From Cyclobacterium lianum (GTDB taxonomy: Bacteria; Bacteroidota; Bacteroidia; Cytophagales; Cyclobacteriaceae): DNA of 64,000 nucleotides. The stretch is from the NCBI RefSeq assembly GCF_900143075.1, contig NZ_FRCY01000002.1:434001-498000 (forward strand), read 5' to 3'. How positions within the stretch are numbered: the stretch's first letter is position 1; each line of letters opens with the position of its first letter. The notes beneath the pieces were generated by a model. That model ran no database searches. It was not told the origin of the DNA and worked only from the letters and a program-made list of their open reading frames with translations. This document shows, piece by piece, positions 9,390 to 18,850 of the stretch. A program made the position numbers and the translations under genes.

Positions 9390-10895
9390 ATGAAAAATAA
9401 CATCATAAAAATAAGCCGTGTCCTGGTCATCGGTGTATTGATGAGCACGGCCTGGGGATGCAATGAATTCCTGGAAGAAACCGACAAATCCAACTTCACG
9501 CTGGAGAATTATTTCACCAGGCCAGAGCATGCTACCAGCGTGGTAAATTCTATATATGAAAGTCTGCAGCCGGTGATGTCTAGTGGTTTTGGTGGCGGTC
9601 CCTGGATGATGCTGGAATTTGCCACTGGTCTTGCGAACACCGAATTGGGACAGGCGCAAAACAGTCTCTTCGTACGCAATCTGATCAACAATTCAGACAA
9701 TGGCTACGGACAAACCTACTGGACCAGTTCTTATCGGGGAATCGCAAACGCCAACCTGGCCATTGAAAAAATACCTGAAATAGAAATGGACAATGCCCTG
9801 CAAAACCGTCGATTGGGAGAGGCCCACTTTTTCAGGGCATATTATTACTTCAATCTGATCAGAATATTTGGAAACATCCCATTGATCACCACTTCCATTG
9901 ATTTGACCAGTCCCGAATTGTATCCCGATCCTGCGACTACAGAGGCGGTGTACAATCAGATTGTAGCAGACCTGGAAGTGGCCGAGGGATCGGGTCTTCC
10001 CTGGAGGGATGTCAGCGGAAGGGTCTCCATGGGCGCCGTAAAATCCCTGCTTTCGGATGTTTACCTGACCATGGCCGGCTACCCGCTGCAGGCTGGTAAT
10101 CAATACTACCAGCTTGCAGCCGAGAAGGCAAACGAGGTCATCCAGTCCGGTGTATTCGAACTGTTTGATTCCTACGACCAGCTCCATTCTGTGGACGATG
10201 AAAACCTGGGCGAAAATATATTTATGATCCAGTATGCCGCGTTTACAGTTCCATCGTCCTGGCAGGTATCTATCATACCCTATAACAGGGGGATTTCTGC
10301 CTACAGTGCAGAGACTGGCGGTATCTTCGCCAATCAGGAATTTGTGGAATCTTTTGAACCAGGCGACAAAAGAGCCGAGGAAAAGGAGTTTTTCTATACC
10401 GAGTACAGCCTGGAATCTGACAGGAGCACCACCATGGAATTGGGAGACTACTATATCTGGAAGCATTTTGACGAAGAAGCTCAGCTGAGTACCACCAGCA
10501 GTGGTATGAACTGGCCCGTTTACAGGTATGCAGAAATACTGCTCAACTATGCCGAAGCCATCAATGAGGTAAACGGCCCTACTCAGGAAGCCTACGAAGC
10601 AGTAAACCTGGTGAGAAGGAGGGCCAACCTTCCCGACCTGGCAAACCTCAGTCAGCAGGAATTCCGGGAAGCTGTATGGAGAGAGCAATGGGTGGAGCTG
10701 TGCTTCGAAAACAAAACCTGGTACGACATGGCCAGGCTGAGGAAAGCTTTTAACGTCAACACCCGCGAATTTGAAGACTATGTTGGCCATGAGTTTTCCT
10801 ATGGTCCCACTCTCCGGGAACGGGAGCTACTATTCCCCATTCCTACTGCAGAAATCAGAAACAATGATAAATTGAGCCAAAACCCTGGCTACTGA
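9390..10895 (+). CDS. SusD/RagB-type nutrient-binding lipoprotein
   Basis: This 501-residue partner of the preceding SusC protein has a lipobox (TAWGC, Cys about residue 24), which places it on the outer membrane. Typical SusD features include the helical TPR-like N-terminal half with LGEAHFFRAYYYFNLIRIFG and PLITT (about 140-165). The C-terminal half has YRYAEILLNYAEAINE and WREQWVELCFENKTWYDMAR, and the end reads LFPIPTAEI, as is usual. It lids the SusC barrel and captures substrate. It is cotranscribed with SusC, and a terminator follows. Confidence 0.97.
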   Translation: MKNNIIKISRVLVIGVLMSTAWGCNEFLEETDKSNFTLENYFTRPEHATSVVNSIYESLQPVMSSGFGGGPWMMLEFATGLANTELGQAQNSLFVRNLINNSDNGYGQTYWTSSYRGIANANLAIEKIPEIEMDNALQNRRLGEAHFFRAYYYFNLIRIFGNIPLITTSIDLTSPELYPDPATTEAVYNQIVADLEVAEGSGLPWRDVSGRVSMGAVKSLLSDVYLTMAGYPLQAGNQYYQLAAEKANEVIQSGVFELFDSYDQLHSVDDENLGENIFMIQYAAFTVPSSWQVSIIPYNRGISAYSAETGGIFANQEFVESFEPGDKRAEEKEFFYTEYSLESDRSTTMELGDYYIWKHFDEEAQLSTTSSGMNWPVYRYAEILLNYAEAINEVNGPTQEAYEAVNLVRRRANLPDLANLSQQEFREAVWREQWVELCFENKTWYDMARLRKAFNVNTREFEDYVGHEFSYGPTLRERELLFPIPTAEIRNNDKLSQNPGY

Positions 10896-10917
10896 TCTGG
10901 TTAGGTACGGCAATAGG

Positions 10918-10976
10918 TGATAAAAGGGGTTGGATCGGGAAATGATTCCCGGTTTGCCCCTTTTATCCTTTTTTTG
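10918..10976 (+). terminator. Terminator after the SusC-SusD pair
   Basis: ATAAAAGGGG pairs with CCCCTTTTAT across a loop that holds an inner CGGGAA/TTCCCG stem, followed by TTTTTTT. It separates susCD from the ThuA-like gene. Confidence 0.8.
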
Positions 10977-11050
10977 TAACATCGCTAAGCCTTCCTTAAG
11001 GATAGTTCAAAACAATTTGCTTAATTTCAATCTGAATTAAAATATTCCCT

Positions 11051-12085
11051 ATGACAACACCTTATTTTAACCGCAACAGCAGGTATCTCCCCGTCCTGCT
11101 GGCATTGTATCTGTTTACCTTCGGCTGGAGCATGGCTCAGGACGAAAAGCTAATGCTACACTTTGAAGGTGAAAATGGTCCTGGAAAGGGCAAAAAAGTT
11201 GTACTCATCAGTGGCGATGACGAATACCGCTCCGAAGAGGGCCTGCCCATGCTGGCCAAAATCCTGTCTACCCACCATGGGTTTTCGACGACGGTACTTT
11301 TTCCCATCAACCCGGAAAACAACCAGATAGTACCCAACCATAAAAGCAACATACCCGGGATGGAGGAGCTTCAGGATGCAGATCTGGCCATCATTCTGCT
11401 TAGGTTCAGAGAATTACCGGATGAACAAATGAAATATTTTGATGATTTTCTCCAGGCCGGAAAACCATTGATCGCACTGCGAACCTCCACGCACGCCTTT
11501 AACTACGGCAAGGACAGCAAAAGTCCCTATGCCAAATACCATTGGCAAAGTACAGTGCCTGGCTGGGAAAAAGGTTTCGGGCGGAAAATACTTGGTGAAA
11601 CCTGGGTGGCGCATCACGGACAGCATGCAAAAGAGGGTACAAGAGGCATGTTAGACGGCCTTCAGGTGGCCAACAAAAACCCAATTTTGAACGGGGTAAC
11701 TGATATCTGGGCTGCCTCTGATGTCTATACAGTTACCCACCTTGGAGATGATGCCACCGTACTCGTACACGGTGCCTCCACTTCCGGAATGAATCCTGAT
11801 GCCCCTATTAACTGGGAAAAGTCTCTGATGCCGGTGGCCTGGACCAAATCCTACAACCTGGATGGGGGTAAAAAAGGGCGCGTATTTGCCAGTACAATGG
11901 GTGCTTCTGTAGATTTACAAAGTGAGGATTTGCGCCGGCTGATCATCAATGCCACCTATTGGGGTCTGGATATGGAACCGATGATCCCTGAAGAAGCTGT
12001 AGTCGACATCGTCGGCGATTATGCGCCCACCATGTTTGGCTTTGACAATTTCCGCCAGGGAATGAAGGTAACAGATTTTGAATAA
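11051..12085 (+). CDS. ThuA-like (trehalose-utilisation type) secreted protein
   Basis: This 344-residue protein has a signal peptide ending near WSMAQ. It has the ThuA fold, a class-I glutamine-amidotransferase-like domain: VVLISGDDEYRSEEGLPML near residue 40, LAIILLRFRELPDEQ near 115, and RTSTHAF near 145. ThuA-like proteins take part in sugar metabolism, often near oxidoreductases acting on keto-sugars, and their precise reaction is not settled. It starts a run with the two epimerases and the hydrolase downstream (gap of 39 bases to the next gene). Confidence 0.88.
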   Translation: MTTPYFNRNSRYLPVLLALYLFTFGWSMAQDEKLMLHFEGENGPGKGKKVVLISGDDEYRSEEGLPMLAKILSTHHGFSTTVLFPINPENNQIVPNHKSNIPGMEELQDADLAIILLRFRELPDEQMKYFDDFLQAGKPLIALRTSTHAFNYGKDSKSPYAKYHWQSTVPGWEKGFGRKILGETWVAHHGQHAKEGTRGMLDGLQVANKNPILNGVTDIWAASDVYTVTHLGDDATVLVHGASTSGMNPDAPINWEKSLMPVAWTKSYNLDGGKKGRVFASTMGASVDLQSEDLRRLIINATYWGLDMEPMIPEEAVVDIVGDYAPTMFGFDNFRQGMKVTDFE

Positions 12086-12124
12086 GGACTTTTACGGACA
12101 AGTAACATCAACCCACAATAAAAA

Positions 12125-12976
12125 ATGAATAAAATCGGATTTAATGTCCTGGCATGGTCAGCCGTTGTTTCGGATGATTTGAAACCCATCATCGAACGAT
12201 TAAAAACCATAGGCTACGACGGAGTAGAGTTCTTCGTTGGTTCGCCCGACGAAAAAGCCTACAGGGAGATCGGACAGTTCACTGCGCAAACCGGCTTGGA
12301 CACAACGACCGTTTTTGTATTGGGACCGGATGAGAATCCCATCGATCCGGACGCCGGAGTACGTGCCAGAGCATTGGACAAAATCAAATGGACCATTGAC
12401 CGTTCGCACGATCTTGGTGCCAAAGTAATCTGCGGCCCCTTCCATTCGGCCTTTTCCACTTTTGCCAAAAGATCTCCTACAGAGGACGAATACAACCGGA
12501 GCGCTGAAATATTGCAGCAGGCCGGCGAGCATGCTGCACAAGCAGGTATCATTCTTACACCTGAGGCACTGAACCGCTTTGAATGTTACCTTTGCAATAC
12601 CATGGATCAGCTCATTCACCTCATCAAAAAGGTCAACCACCCCAATGTGAAGGCCATGTTTGATACGCATCATGCCAATATTGAGGAGAAAAAGCTGGGA
12701 GACGCCCTCAGGAAAGTGGCTCCGTATCTGGGACATGTGCACATCAGTGAAAATGACCGGGGCACACCCGGGTCCGGACATGTGCCCTGGGACGACACTT
12801 TTTCCACCTTAGCGGAAATCGGCTTCAAAGGCTGGCTGACCATTGAAGGTTTTACCAGAAATGATCCTGATTTTGCCAATTCCATAGGAGTCTGGAGGGA
12901 ATTTTCTCAGCCTTGGGAAATGGCTGAAAATGGATATCAGTTTATAAAAGAGATGGGTGAAAAACATGGCCTTTGA
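12125..12976 (+). CDS. Sugar epimerase/isomerase of the D-tagatose/D-psicose 3-epimerase type
   Basis: This 283-residue TIM-barrel protein has all four metal-binding positions of the D-tagatose 3-epimerase family: Glu in LTPEALNRFECY, Asp in FDTHHANIEE, His in GHVHISENDRGTPG and Glu in WLTIEGF. HISENDRGTPGSGHVPW is diagnostic for this family. The enzyme likely interconverts ketoses at C3. It has no signal peptide, so it acts in the cytoplasm. Its gene lies between the ThuA-like gene and a second TIM-barrel isomerase, probably in one transcript. Confidence 0.9.
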   Translation: MNKIGFNVLAWSAVVSDDLKPIIERLKTIGYDGVEFFVGSPDEKAYREIGQFTAQTGLDTTTVFVLGPDENPIDPDAGVRARALDKIKWTIDRSHDLGAKVICGPFHSAFSTFAKRSPTEDEYNRSAEILQQAGEHAAQAGIILTPEALNRFECYLCNTMDQLIHLIKKVNHPNVKAMFDTHHANIEEKKLGDALRKVAPYLGHVHISENDRGTPGSGHVPWDDTFSTLAEIGFKGWLTIEGFTRNDPDFANSIGVWREFSQPWEMAENGYQFIKEMGEKHGL

Positions 12977-13019
12977 TCCTACCCGCATATCAAATATTTT
13001 AAACTAAAAAAACAGTCTT

Positions 13020-13844
13020 ATGGATAAATTACCTTTCCGCTTTGGAGCAGAAGTTTACACCTGGTTTATGAGTAATAACGGCGAGACCTACAAAGGTCAG
13101 CTGGGACACATGATAGAGGTGATCTCCAAAGCCGGTTTTGAAGGCATTCAGCCCATCTTCACCTGGATGGGACCTCTGGCAGATGCAGATCTGCTCGAGA
13201 AAAAACTTAAAGAAGAAAACATTGAATTGGCAGCGGTTGCTCTTGCTTTGGACTGGAATGGCAGCAAGGAGACGGATGAAGAAAAGAGAATTGCTGATGA
13301 GGCCATAAAATTACTGGCCAGGTTTCCAGGTTCCGTGCTGTGTACCGTGCAAATCCCAACGGGAAGACATGATATCAACCAGCGGAGGAAAAATCTCATC
13401 GACATTGTCAATACAGTTTCCGCCCGAGCCAAAGACAAAGGAGTGACTAGCAGCTTTCATCCAAATTCCCCACATAGTTCGATTACCAGAACGGCGGAGG
13501 ATTACATGGTGATACTGGAAGGGCTGGACGCAAATGTGACAGGATGGTGTCCGGATGTAGGTCATATTATCAATGGGGGAATGGATCCGCTGGAAGAAAT
13601 GAAAAGATACCAGTCACTTATCAACCACGTCCATTACAAGGACTGGAATGGCGATCCGGAGTTTACCCTTATGGGAAAAGGAAAAGTAGATTTTACAGCG
13701 ATTACCCAGTGGCTCAAAGACGAAAATTTCGATGGCTGGATCATTTGTGAAGATGAGGGACAGGAGGCGCTGGAGGATCCTGATTTTGTAACGCTCCATG
13801 ACGGCAAATGGGTCTATGGATCTCTCATCCCAAAACTAAAATAA
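13020..13844 (+). CDS. Sugar phosphate isomerase/epimerase (IolE/AP-endonuclease-2 fold)
   Basis: This 274-residue TIM-barrel protein is without a signal peptide. Family motifs include SSFHPNSPHSS near residue 142, the metal Asp in WCPDVGHIINGG, the His in NHVHYKDWNG and the Glu in GWIICEDEG. It is only distantly related to the preceding epimerase, so it probably catalyses a second step on the same sugar. The next gene starts 4 bases after its stop, so translation is probably coupled. The exact substrate is not determined. Confidence 0.88.
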   Translation: MDKLPFRFGAEVYTWFMSNNGETYKGQLGHMIEVISKAGFEGIQPIFTWMGPLADADLLEKKLKEENIELAAVALALDWNGSKETDEEKRIADEAIKLLARFPGSVLCTVQIPTGRHDINQRRKNLIDIVNTVSARAKDKGVTSSFHPNSPHSSITRTAEDYMVILEGLDANVTGWCPDVGHIINGGMDPLEEMKRYQSLINHVHYKDWNGDPEFTLMGKGKVDFTAITQWLKDENFDGWIICEDEGQEALEDPDFVTLHDGKWVYGSLIPKLK

Positions 13845-13847
13845 GCC

Positions 13848-14651
13848 ATGCCAACGATCCAAAGCAATGGAATAAATCTATATTATGAAGAAAGAGGTGA
13901 GGGGGAACCTTTACTTCTGATCATGGGCATTACCGCTCCCGGAAGTGTATGGGAAAAACATGTAGACTACTGGCAAAAGTCTTTCAGGTGTATTCTGGTA
14001 GACAACCGCGGGGTGGGATCGTCCGACAAGCCTCCCGGTCCCTACAGTTCTGCTCAGATGGCCGACGACTGTGCCGGCTTGCTGCATCACCTGGGCATAA
14101 ACAAGGCAAGAATAGCCGGAGTGTCCATGGGAAGCATTATCGCCCAGCAACTTGCCATCAGGCATCCGGAGCTGGTGAGATCTATGGTGCTCATGTGCCC
14201 CTGGGCCCGGTGCGACAATACCGCCAGGGATATCTTCACACACATGATCGACATTAAGGCAAGGCTAAAACCTGAGGAATTTGCCGTATATATACAACTG
14301 CTGATCTTTTCAAAGACCTCCTTTGATGACCCGGACATGTACCACAGCATGCTGGAAGACAGGAAAAATGCCGCATTGGATCCAAATCCTCAGCCGTTGA
14401 TAGGATTGGCAGGGCAGGCAGAGGCCTGTATGCACCACGATGTGCTGGACCTGCTTTCCGGTATTCAGCAGCCGGTGTTGGTGACTGGGGGTGAAAAAGA
14501 TGCATTTACACCCGAATGGATGACCCGGGAAGTAGCATCTGCCATTCCCAATTCCCAGCTACACATTTACCCGAATAGCGGCCACGCCTTCCATTGGGAG
14601 AATCTTGATGATTTTAACCACAGGGTGCGCCAATGGCTGGCCGAGAACTGA
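13848..14651 (+). CDS. Alpha/beta-fold hydrolase
   Basis: This 267-residue cytoplasmic alpha/beta hydrolase has the oxyanion region LLLIMGITAPG (about 22-32), VDNRGVGSS, the nucleophile elbow GVSMGS, an acid within GGEKDAFTP and the catalytic His in NSGHAFHWEN. It belongs to the large esterase/lactonase group. Its position as the last gene after two sugar isomerases suggests hydrolysis of a sugar ester or lactone, which is inference only. A strong terminator follows. Confidence 0.9.
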   Translation: MPTIQSNGINLYYEERGEGEPLLLIMGITAPGSVWEKHVDYWQKSFRCILVDNRGVGSSDKPPGPYSSAQMADDCAGLLHHLGINKARIAGVSMGSIIAQQLAIRHPELVRSMVLMCPWARCDNTARDIFTHMIDIKARLKPEEFAVYIQLLIFSKTSFDDPDMYHSMLEDRKNAALDPNPQPLIGLAGQAEACMHHDVLDLLSGIQQPVLVTGGEKDAFTPEWMTREVASAIPNSQLHIYPNSGHAFHWENLDDFNHRVRQWLAEN

Positions 14652-14679
14652 GTAAAATTCCTATTTCTGCCTCATTAAC

Positions 14680-14726
14680 AAATGCTGCGTCTCCGATTGT
14701 TTAATTGGAGACGCAGCATTTTTTTA
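14680..14726 (+). terminator. Strong terminator at the end of the sugar operon
   Basis: AAATGCTGCGTCTCC (14680-14694) pairs perfectly with its complement at 14707-14721 and is followed by a run of T. The rest of the 334-base gap before 14986 shows no gene I can recognise. Confidence 0.93.
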
Positions 14727-14985
14727 TAAATAATTGTTAAATAATTAAAAACAAATTGTTAATTGTATGCAACTAAACCCAAAAACCCGACCAGGAATGA
14801 GCCATCTTGAACGGATTTGATACCCGGAAATACCAGACTGCCTGTGGATTGTGGCGGCTTGGGTTACCCCATAAAAAGTATCCAAACTGCAGCCCAGCGA
14901 AAGATTTGGCCATACGCCAGGATCAGCCAGCCCGGATAGGACAACCATTCAGTCGGATTTAGCTATCATTTTGTATTAACCAACT

Positions 14986-15690
14986 ATGAAATTCAAAATA
15001 CCTCCGGTGAACGTATTAAAAATCCTGGGCATCATTATCTTAGTGCTGCTGATCCTGAACCTCGTGAGTGTGTGGATGCAACACTCCATGGTCGAAAAAA
15101 GAGCTCTTTACGAATTTTTTATCCGCCTTTTTGACTTTAACCAGGAAGGAAACATTCCTGCCTTCTTCTCTTCTCTACTTTTATTGGTAGCCGCCATTTT
15201 TCTTTACCTGGTATACAGAATTGAAAGAAAACAAAAGCAGAACGCCATCGGCTGGCTGGGTCTCTCAATTGTCTTCGTCTTTCTTACCCTGGATGAAGCC
15301 ACACAAATACATGAATTTTTAATTGGTTATTCCAGAGAGTTGTTTGATGTATCCGGTTACCTGTACTATGCATGGATCATCCCCTACTCTGCCGCTTTGC
15401 TTCTCCTTGGTATCATTTATATTCCCTTTTTCAGACACTTGAACAGACGGATGTTGTTATTCATGCTGGTCTCCGGAGCGATCTTTCTGTCCGGAGCGAT
15501 TGGTATGGAAATGCTCGGAGGCAATCAGATGGACAGTGAGGGTTTTGGTCTCCTGTACATGAGCTATTATACCCTGGAAGAGACCCTTGAAATGATCGGC
15601 ACATCTGTGTTCATCTATGCTTTGATCTGGTATATTTCCACCATCAAACGGAAAATTACTTTTAAAGTAAACCCTGCTGCCGGGCTATAG
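14986..15690 (+). CDS. Conserved membrane protein of unknown function
   Basis: This 234-residue protein has about six hydrophobic segments (roughly 8-28, 60-78, 88-105, 125-148, 155-175 and 205-222). Two polar spots recur next to or within membrane segments: FLTLDEATQIHEF near residue 103 and YTLEETLEMIG near 200. Paired acidic and His residues of this kind suggest a metal, heme or proton site, but I recognise no named family. It has its own promoter region and is followed by the FG-GAP protein gene. Confidence 0.7.
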   Translation: MKFKIPPVNVLKILGIIILVLLILNLVSVWMQHSMVEKRALYEFFIRLFDFNQEGNIPAFFSSLLLLVAAIFLYLVYRIERKQKQNAIGWLGLSIVFVFLTLDEATQIHEFLIGYSRELFDVSGYLYYAWIIPYSAALLLLGIIYIPFFRHLNRRMLLFMLVSGAIFLSGAIGMEMLGGNQMDSEGFGLLYMSYYTLEETLEMIGTSVFIYALIWYISTIKRKITFKVNPAAGL

Positions 15691-15757
15691 CACAAGAATG
15701 TCTCAAAAACAGGACAGTGCAGGATACTTTTCCACCGCTTTGCCTTTACTTTAAATT

Positions 15758-16888
15758 ATGAATGTAACGTTATTAGTGCTCAGTGTCTTGTTTTTTGCTA
15801 CAGAGGACCCCAGGCCGGTGGTGTTCGAAAAACAGTTGATTGCCATGGAAAGCGCAGAATCGGTAGGTGTCTTCGATGTGGATGGAGATGGTCAGCCCGA
15901 TCTGGTATCGGGCAGCTACTGGTATCAGGGTCCCGAATTCAACAAGAGATACCTTATCGGACAAGTCAAGCGGGTAAGTGAATATTTTGACGACTTCTCC
16001 ACCATTCCCCTGGATGTAAACGGGGACGGAAACATGGATTATGTGACCGGCGGATGGTTTGGCAAAACGCTTTTTTGGGTAGAAAACCCCGGAACCAATG
16101 GAGAGTGGACACCTCATGAAATTGCCAATACCGGTAACGTTGAAACAACAAGGGCCTGGGATGTAAATGGAGATGGAAATTTGGAAATCGTGCCCAATAC
16201 CCCAAATCAACCTTTGGCCTATTACAGCCTCAATCGAGATGAAAATGGCAAAGGCACCGGCACTTTTGATAAGCATGCGGTAACGGAAAAACACGGTCAT
16301 GGTCTGGGGTTTGGTGACATCAATGGAGACGGACGCGGAGATTTTATCGTGCCGGAAGGCTGGATTGAAGCACCTGAAAACCTGGAAAAAGGTCAATGGA
16401 GGCTTCATAAGGCTTTCGAGCTGGGAGGTGCAAGCGTTCCCATTCTGGTAGTAGATGTAAATAAAGACGGCCTGAATGACCTGATCGTAGGTCAGGGGCA
16501 TGACTACGGACTGCATTGGTACGAGCAAAAGCGGCAAGGCAATGCCATCACCTTTACCCAACATCCCATTGATCCGTATCAGTCTCAGTACCATACCATG
16601 GAATGGGAAGACATCGATAATGATGGCGAGATGGAATTGATTACGGGTAAAAGGTACCGGGCGCATAATGGCAATGATCCCGGAGCCAGCGACCCTATGG
16701 GACTCTATTATTTCAAATGGAACGGTGAATCCTTTACGAAAAACATCATCAGCTACGGACCGTTTGGAGAAGGCAAGGGCGCTGGTTTATTCTTTGCAGT
16801 AGAAGATCTGAATGGGGACGGCCTGCTGGATATTGTGGTGGCCGGAAAAGATGGTCTGGTCGTTTTTCACAACAAAGGCAGCAAGTAA
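15758..16888 (+). CDS. FG-GAP/VCBS repeat protein
   Basis: This 376-residue protein has seven DxDxDG-type calcium-binding repeats, such as FDVDGDGQPDLVSG, LDVNGDGNMDYVTGG, GDINGDGRGDFIVPEG and EDLNGDGLLDIVVAG, spread evenly along the chain. Repeats of this type form a beta-propeller. The N-terminus is hydrophobic (LLVLSVLFFA), so it is probably secreted. Related proteins sit in sugar-use regions of Bacteroidota and Planctomycetes; their role is usually binding rather than catalysis. No enzyme motif is visible. Confidence 0.88.
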   Translation: MNVTLLVLSVLFFATEDPRPVVFEKQLIAMESAESVGVFDVDGDGQPDLVSGSYWYQGPEFNKRYLIGQVKRVSEYFDDFSTIPLDVNGDGNMDYVTGGWFGKTLFWVENPGTNGEWTPHEIANTGNVETTRAWDVNGDGNLEIVPNTPNQPLAYYSLNRDENGKGTGTFDKHAVTEKHGHGLGFGDINGDGRGDFIVPEGWIEAPENLEKGQWRLHKAFELGGASVPILVVDVNKDGLNDLIVGQGHDYGLHWYEQKRQGNAITFTQHPIDPYQSQYHTMEWEDIDNDGEMELITGKRYRAHNGNDPGASDPMGLYYFKWNGESFTKNIISYGPFGEGKGAGLFFAVEDLNGDGLLDIVVAGKDGLVVFHNKGSK

Positions 16889-17164
16889 AATAGCCGGAAG
16901 AGTTTTTTTGCTTACTGCATTTTGAATCGGGAAGATTACTGCGGGTTATTGTTGATTCACAATCGTAACCAAAATTTAACGTTAAGCTTACCAGCTTAAT
17001 GCGCGAATGCCGTAACTTGCTCAAAAAAATACTAAGAATCCCTAAAATCGAAACGATAATAATTAGGGTTAAACCCGCAGGAAAATGATTCCTTCAATTT
17101 ATCGCGATTCTCCCGGTTTTGTGTCCGGACAGGTACTGACCATTAAAAATCAAATCGTATACAC

Positions 17165-18742
17165 ATGAAAAAAATACTATTTATTTGCTGGGCGCTATGT
17201 TTCAGCTATTGCCTGCATGCCCAGGATACCGTGAAAGGATTTGTCTATGAAGACAGTAACAAAAACGGGAAAAAGGAAAGACGGGAAAAAGGCCTGCCTC
17301 AGGTGGCAGTAAGTAACGGAGTGGAAGTGGTCCTTACAGATGAAAAAGGAGCCTATACCCTGCCAATTGGTGATGACGACATCATTTTTGTAATCAAGCC
17401 TGCTGGCTATGCCGTACCGGTATCAGAAAACAATCTACCCCGGTACTACTATATCCACAAACCCGCCGGATCTCCAGATCTCGAGTACAAGGGCGTTGAG
17501 CCTACAGGATCCCTGCCCCGGTCCGTAGATTTTGCCCTGTACCCTACTGAGGAACAAGAATCTTTTACCGCAATGATCTTTGGGGATCCGCAGCCCTACA
17601 CAGAAAAAGAATTGGAATTGTTTGCCCGGGGGGTAGTGGATAAAGCCAAAGATGAAGAAGGAATTAGTTTTGGCATATCCCTGGGCGATCTGGCGGGAGA
17701 TGATCTGGACCTCCATCCCAAATATGCCGAGGTATTGAAGAATACTTCCTGGCCCTGGTATAACGTGATGGGCAATCATGACATGAATTATGATGCCACT
17801 ACGGATAGCCAGTCCGATGAATCCTTTGAAAAAACTTTTGGCCCTTCAGCGTATGCCTTCAACCACGGTGATGCCCATTTCATCGTATTGGAAGACATAC
17901 TTTACCCGGATCCCCGCGATGGGCAGGGGTATTGGGGAGGTTTCAGGGAGGACCAACTTGATTTTATAGAAAATGACCTCAAACACGTGGATAAAGACAG
18001 GCTGGTGGTGTTGTCCTTTCATATTCCCTTGTGGCACGAAAATGAGAATTCCTTCAGGGACAGCGACCGGAAACGGCTTTTTGACCTTTTGAAGGAATAT
18101 CCCAACAGGCTCGCTATTTCTGCCCATACCCATCTCCAGCGGCACAATTTCTATACAGCGGCAGACGGATGGGAAGGAGCAGGAAGATTTCATGAATACA
18201 ATGCCGGCACCACTTCTGGAGATTGGTACTCAGGGCAGCTCAATGAAGAAGGCATACCTGTATCTACCATGAGAGACGGCACACCCAAAGGATATGCCCT
18301 GTTGAGGGTGGTTGGCAATCAATATCAAATCGATTATCAGGTAATCGGAAAACCACTGGAGCATCAGATCAAAATTTTTAACCCAAAGGTTGTCGCCAAT
18401 AACAGGGGAAGTTCCTCCGGAATCTTCGCCAATTTTTACATGGGCGACAAAAATGACAAGGTCGAATACAAAATTGACGAAGGAGAATGGAAAACCATGA
18501 ATTGGACTGAGGCCCCGGATCCCGCTTATCTGGCAGACGTGATGGAATGGGACCTCATGGAAAAATTGGTTCCTGGCAGAAGACCATCAAACCCTGTCAA
18601 TTCCACACACTTGTGGCGGGGAAGTATTCCTACGAACCTTCCTCTGGGCAAGCACACCATTACAGTCCGGGCAACCGACATGTTTGGCAGGACCTTTACA
18701 GAAACCAGCGAGTATACCATCGCCGAACCCGTATCTTATTGA
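17165..18742 (+). CDS. Secreted calcineurin-like phosphoesterase with N- and C-terminal accessory domains
   Basis: This 525-residue protein has a signal peptide ending near CLHAQ. A Cna-B/metallophosphoesterase-N-type domain (about 22-115, KGFVYEDSNKNGKKE) comes first. The calcineurin core follows with its metal ligands: GDPQPY, GDLAGDD, VMGNHDMN, SFHIPLWH and SAHTHLQRH. A C-terminal beta-sandwich domain is found from about 395. Family members are phosphodiesterases or phosphatases of the cell envelope. It ends at a terminator and is convergent with the DUF922 gene. Confidence 0.93.
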   Translation: MKKILFICWALCFSYCLHAQDTVKGFVYEDSNKNGKKERREKGLPQVAVSNGVEVVLTDEKGAYTLPIGDDDIIFVIKPAGYAVPVSENNLPRYYYIHKPAGSPDLEYKGVEPTGSLPRSVDFALYPTEEQESFTAMIFGDPQPYTEKELELFARGVVDKAKDEEGISFGISLGDLAGDDLDLHPKYAEVLKNTSWPWYNVMGNHDMNYDATTDSQSDESFEKTFGPSAYAFNHGDAHFIVLEDILYPDPRDGQGYWGGFREDQLDFIENDLKHVDKDRLVVLSFHIPLWHENENSFRDSDRKRLFDLLKEYPNRLAISAHTHLQRHNFYTAADGWEGAGRFHEYNAGTTSGDWYSGQLNEEGIPVSTMRDGTPKGYALLRVVGNQYQIDYQVIGKPLEHQIKIFNPKVVANNRGSSSGIFANFYMGDKNDKVEYKIDEGEWKTMNWTEAPDPAYLADVMEWDLMEKLVPGRRPSNPVNSTHLWRGSIPTNLPLGKHTITVRATDMFGRTFTETSEYTIAEPVSY

Positions 18743-18768
18743 ATTGAAAACCACCAACCCAAGTTCAA

Positions 18769-18808
18769 AAAATGGCTACTCCCCACGAGGATGTAGTCAT
18801 TTTTTTTC
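18769..18808 (+). terminator. Terminator after the phosphoesterase gene
   Basis: AAAATGGCTAC pairs with GTAGTCATTTT (one G-T pair) and runs into TTTTTTTT. Confidence 0.85.
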
Positions 18809-18850
18809 CTGATCCCCGGGACCGGATTTACCAATTCAGACATGCAACGA

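Noticed and set aside
14745-14948. 67-codon minus-strand open frame
   Set aside because: It lies between a terminator and a promoter region and shows no recognisable product; it might be a decayed gene but this cannot be supported.
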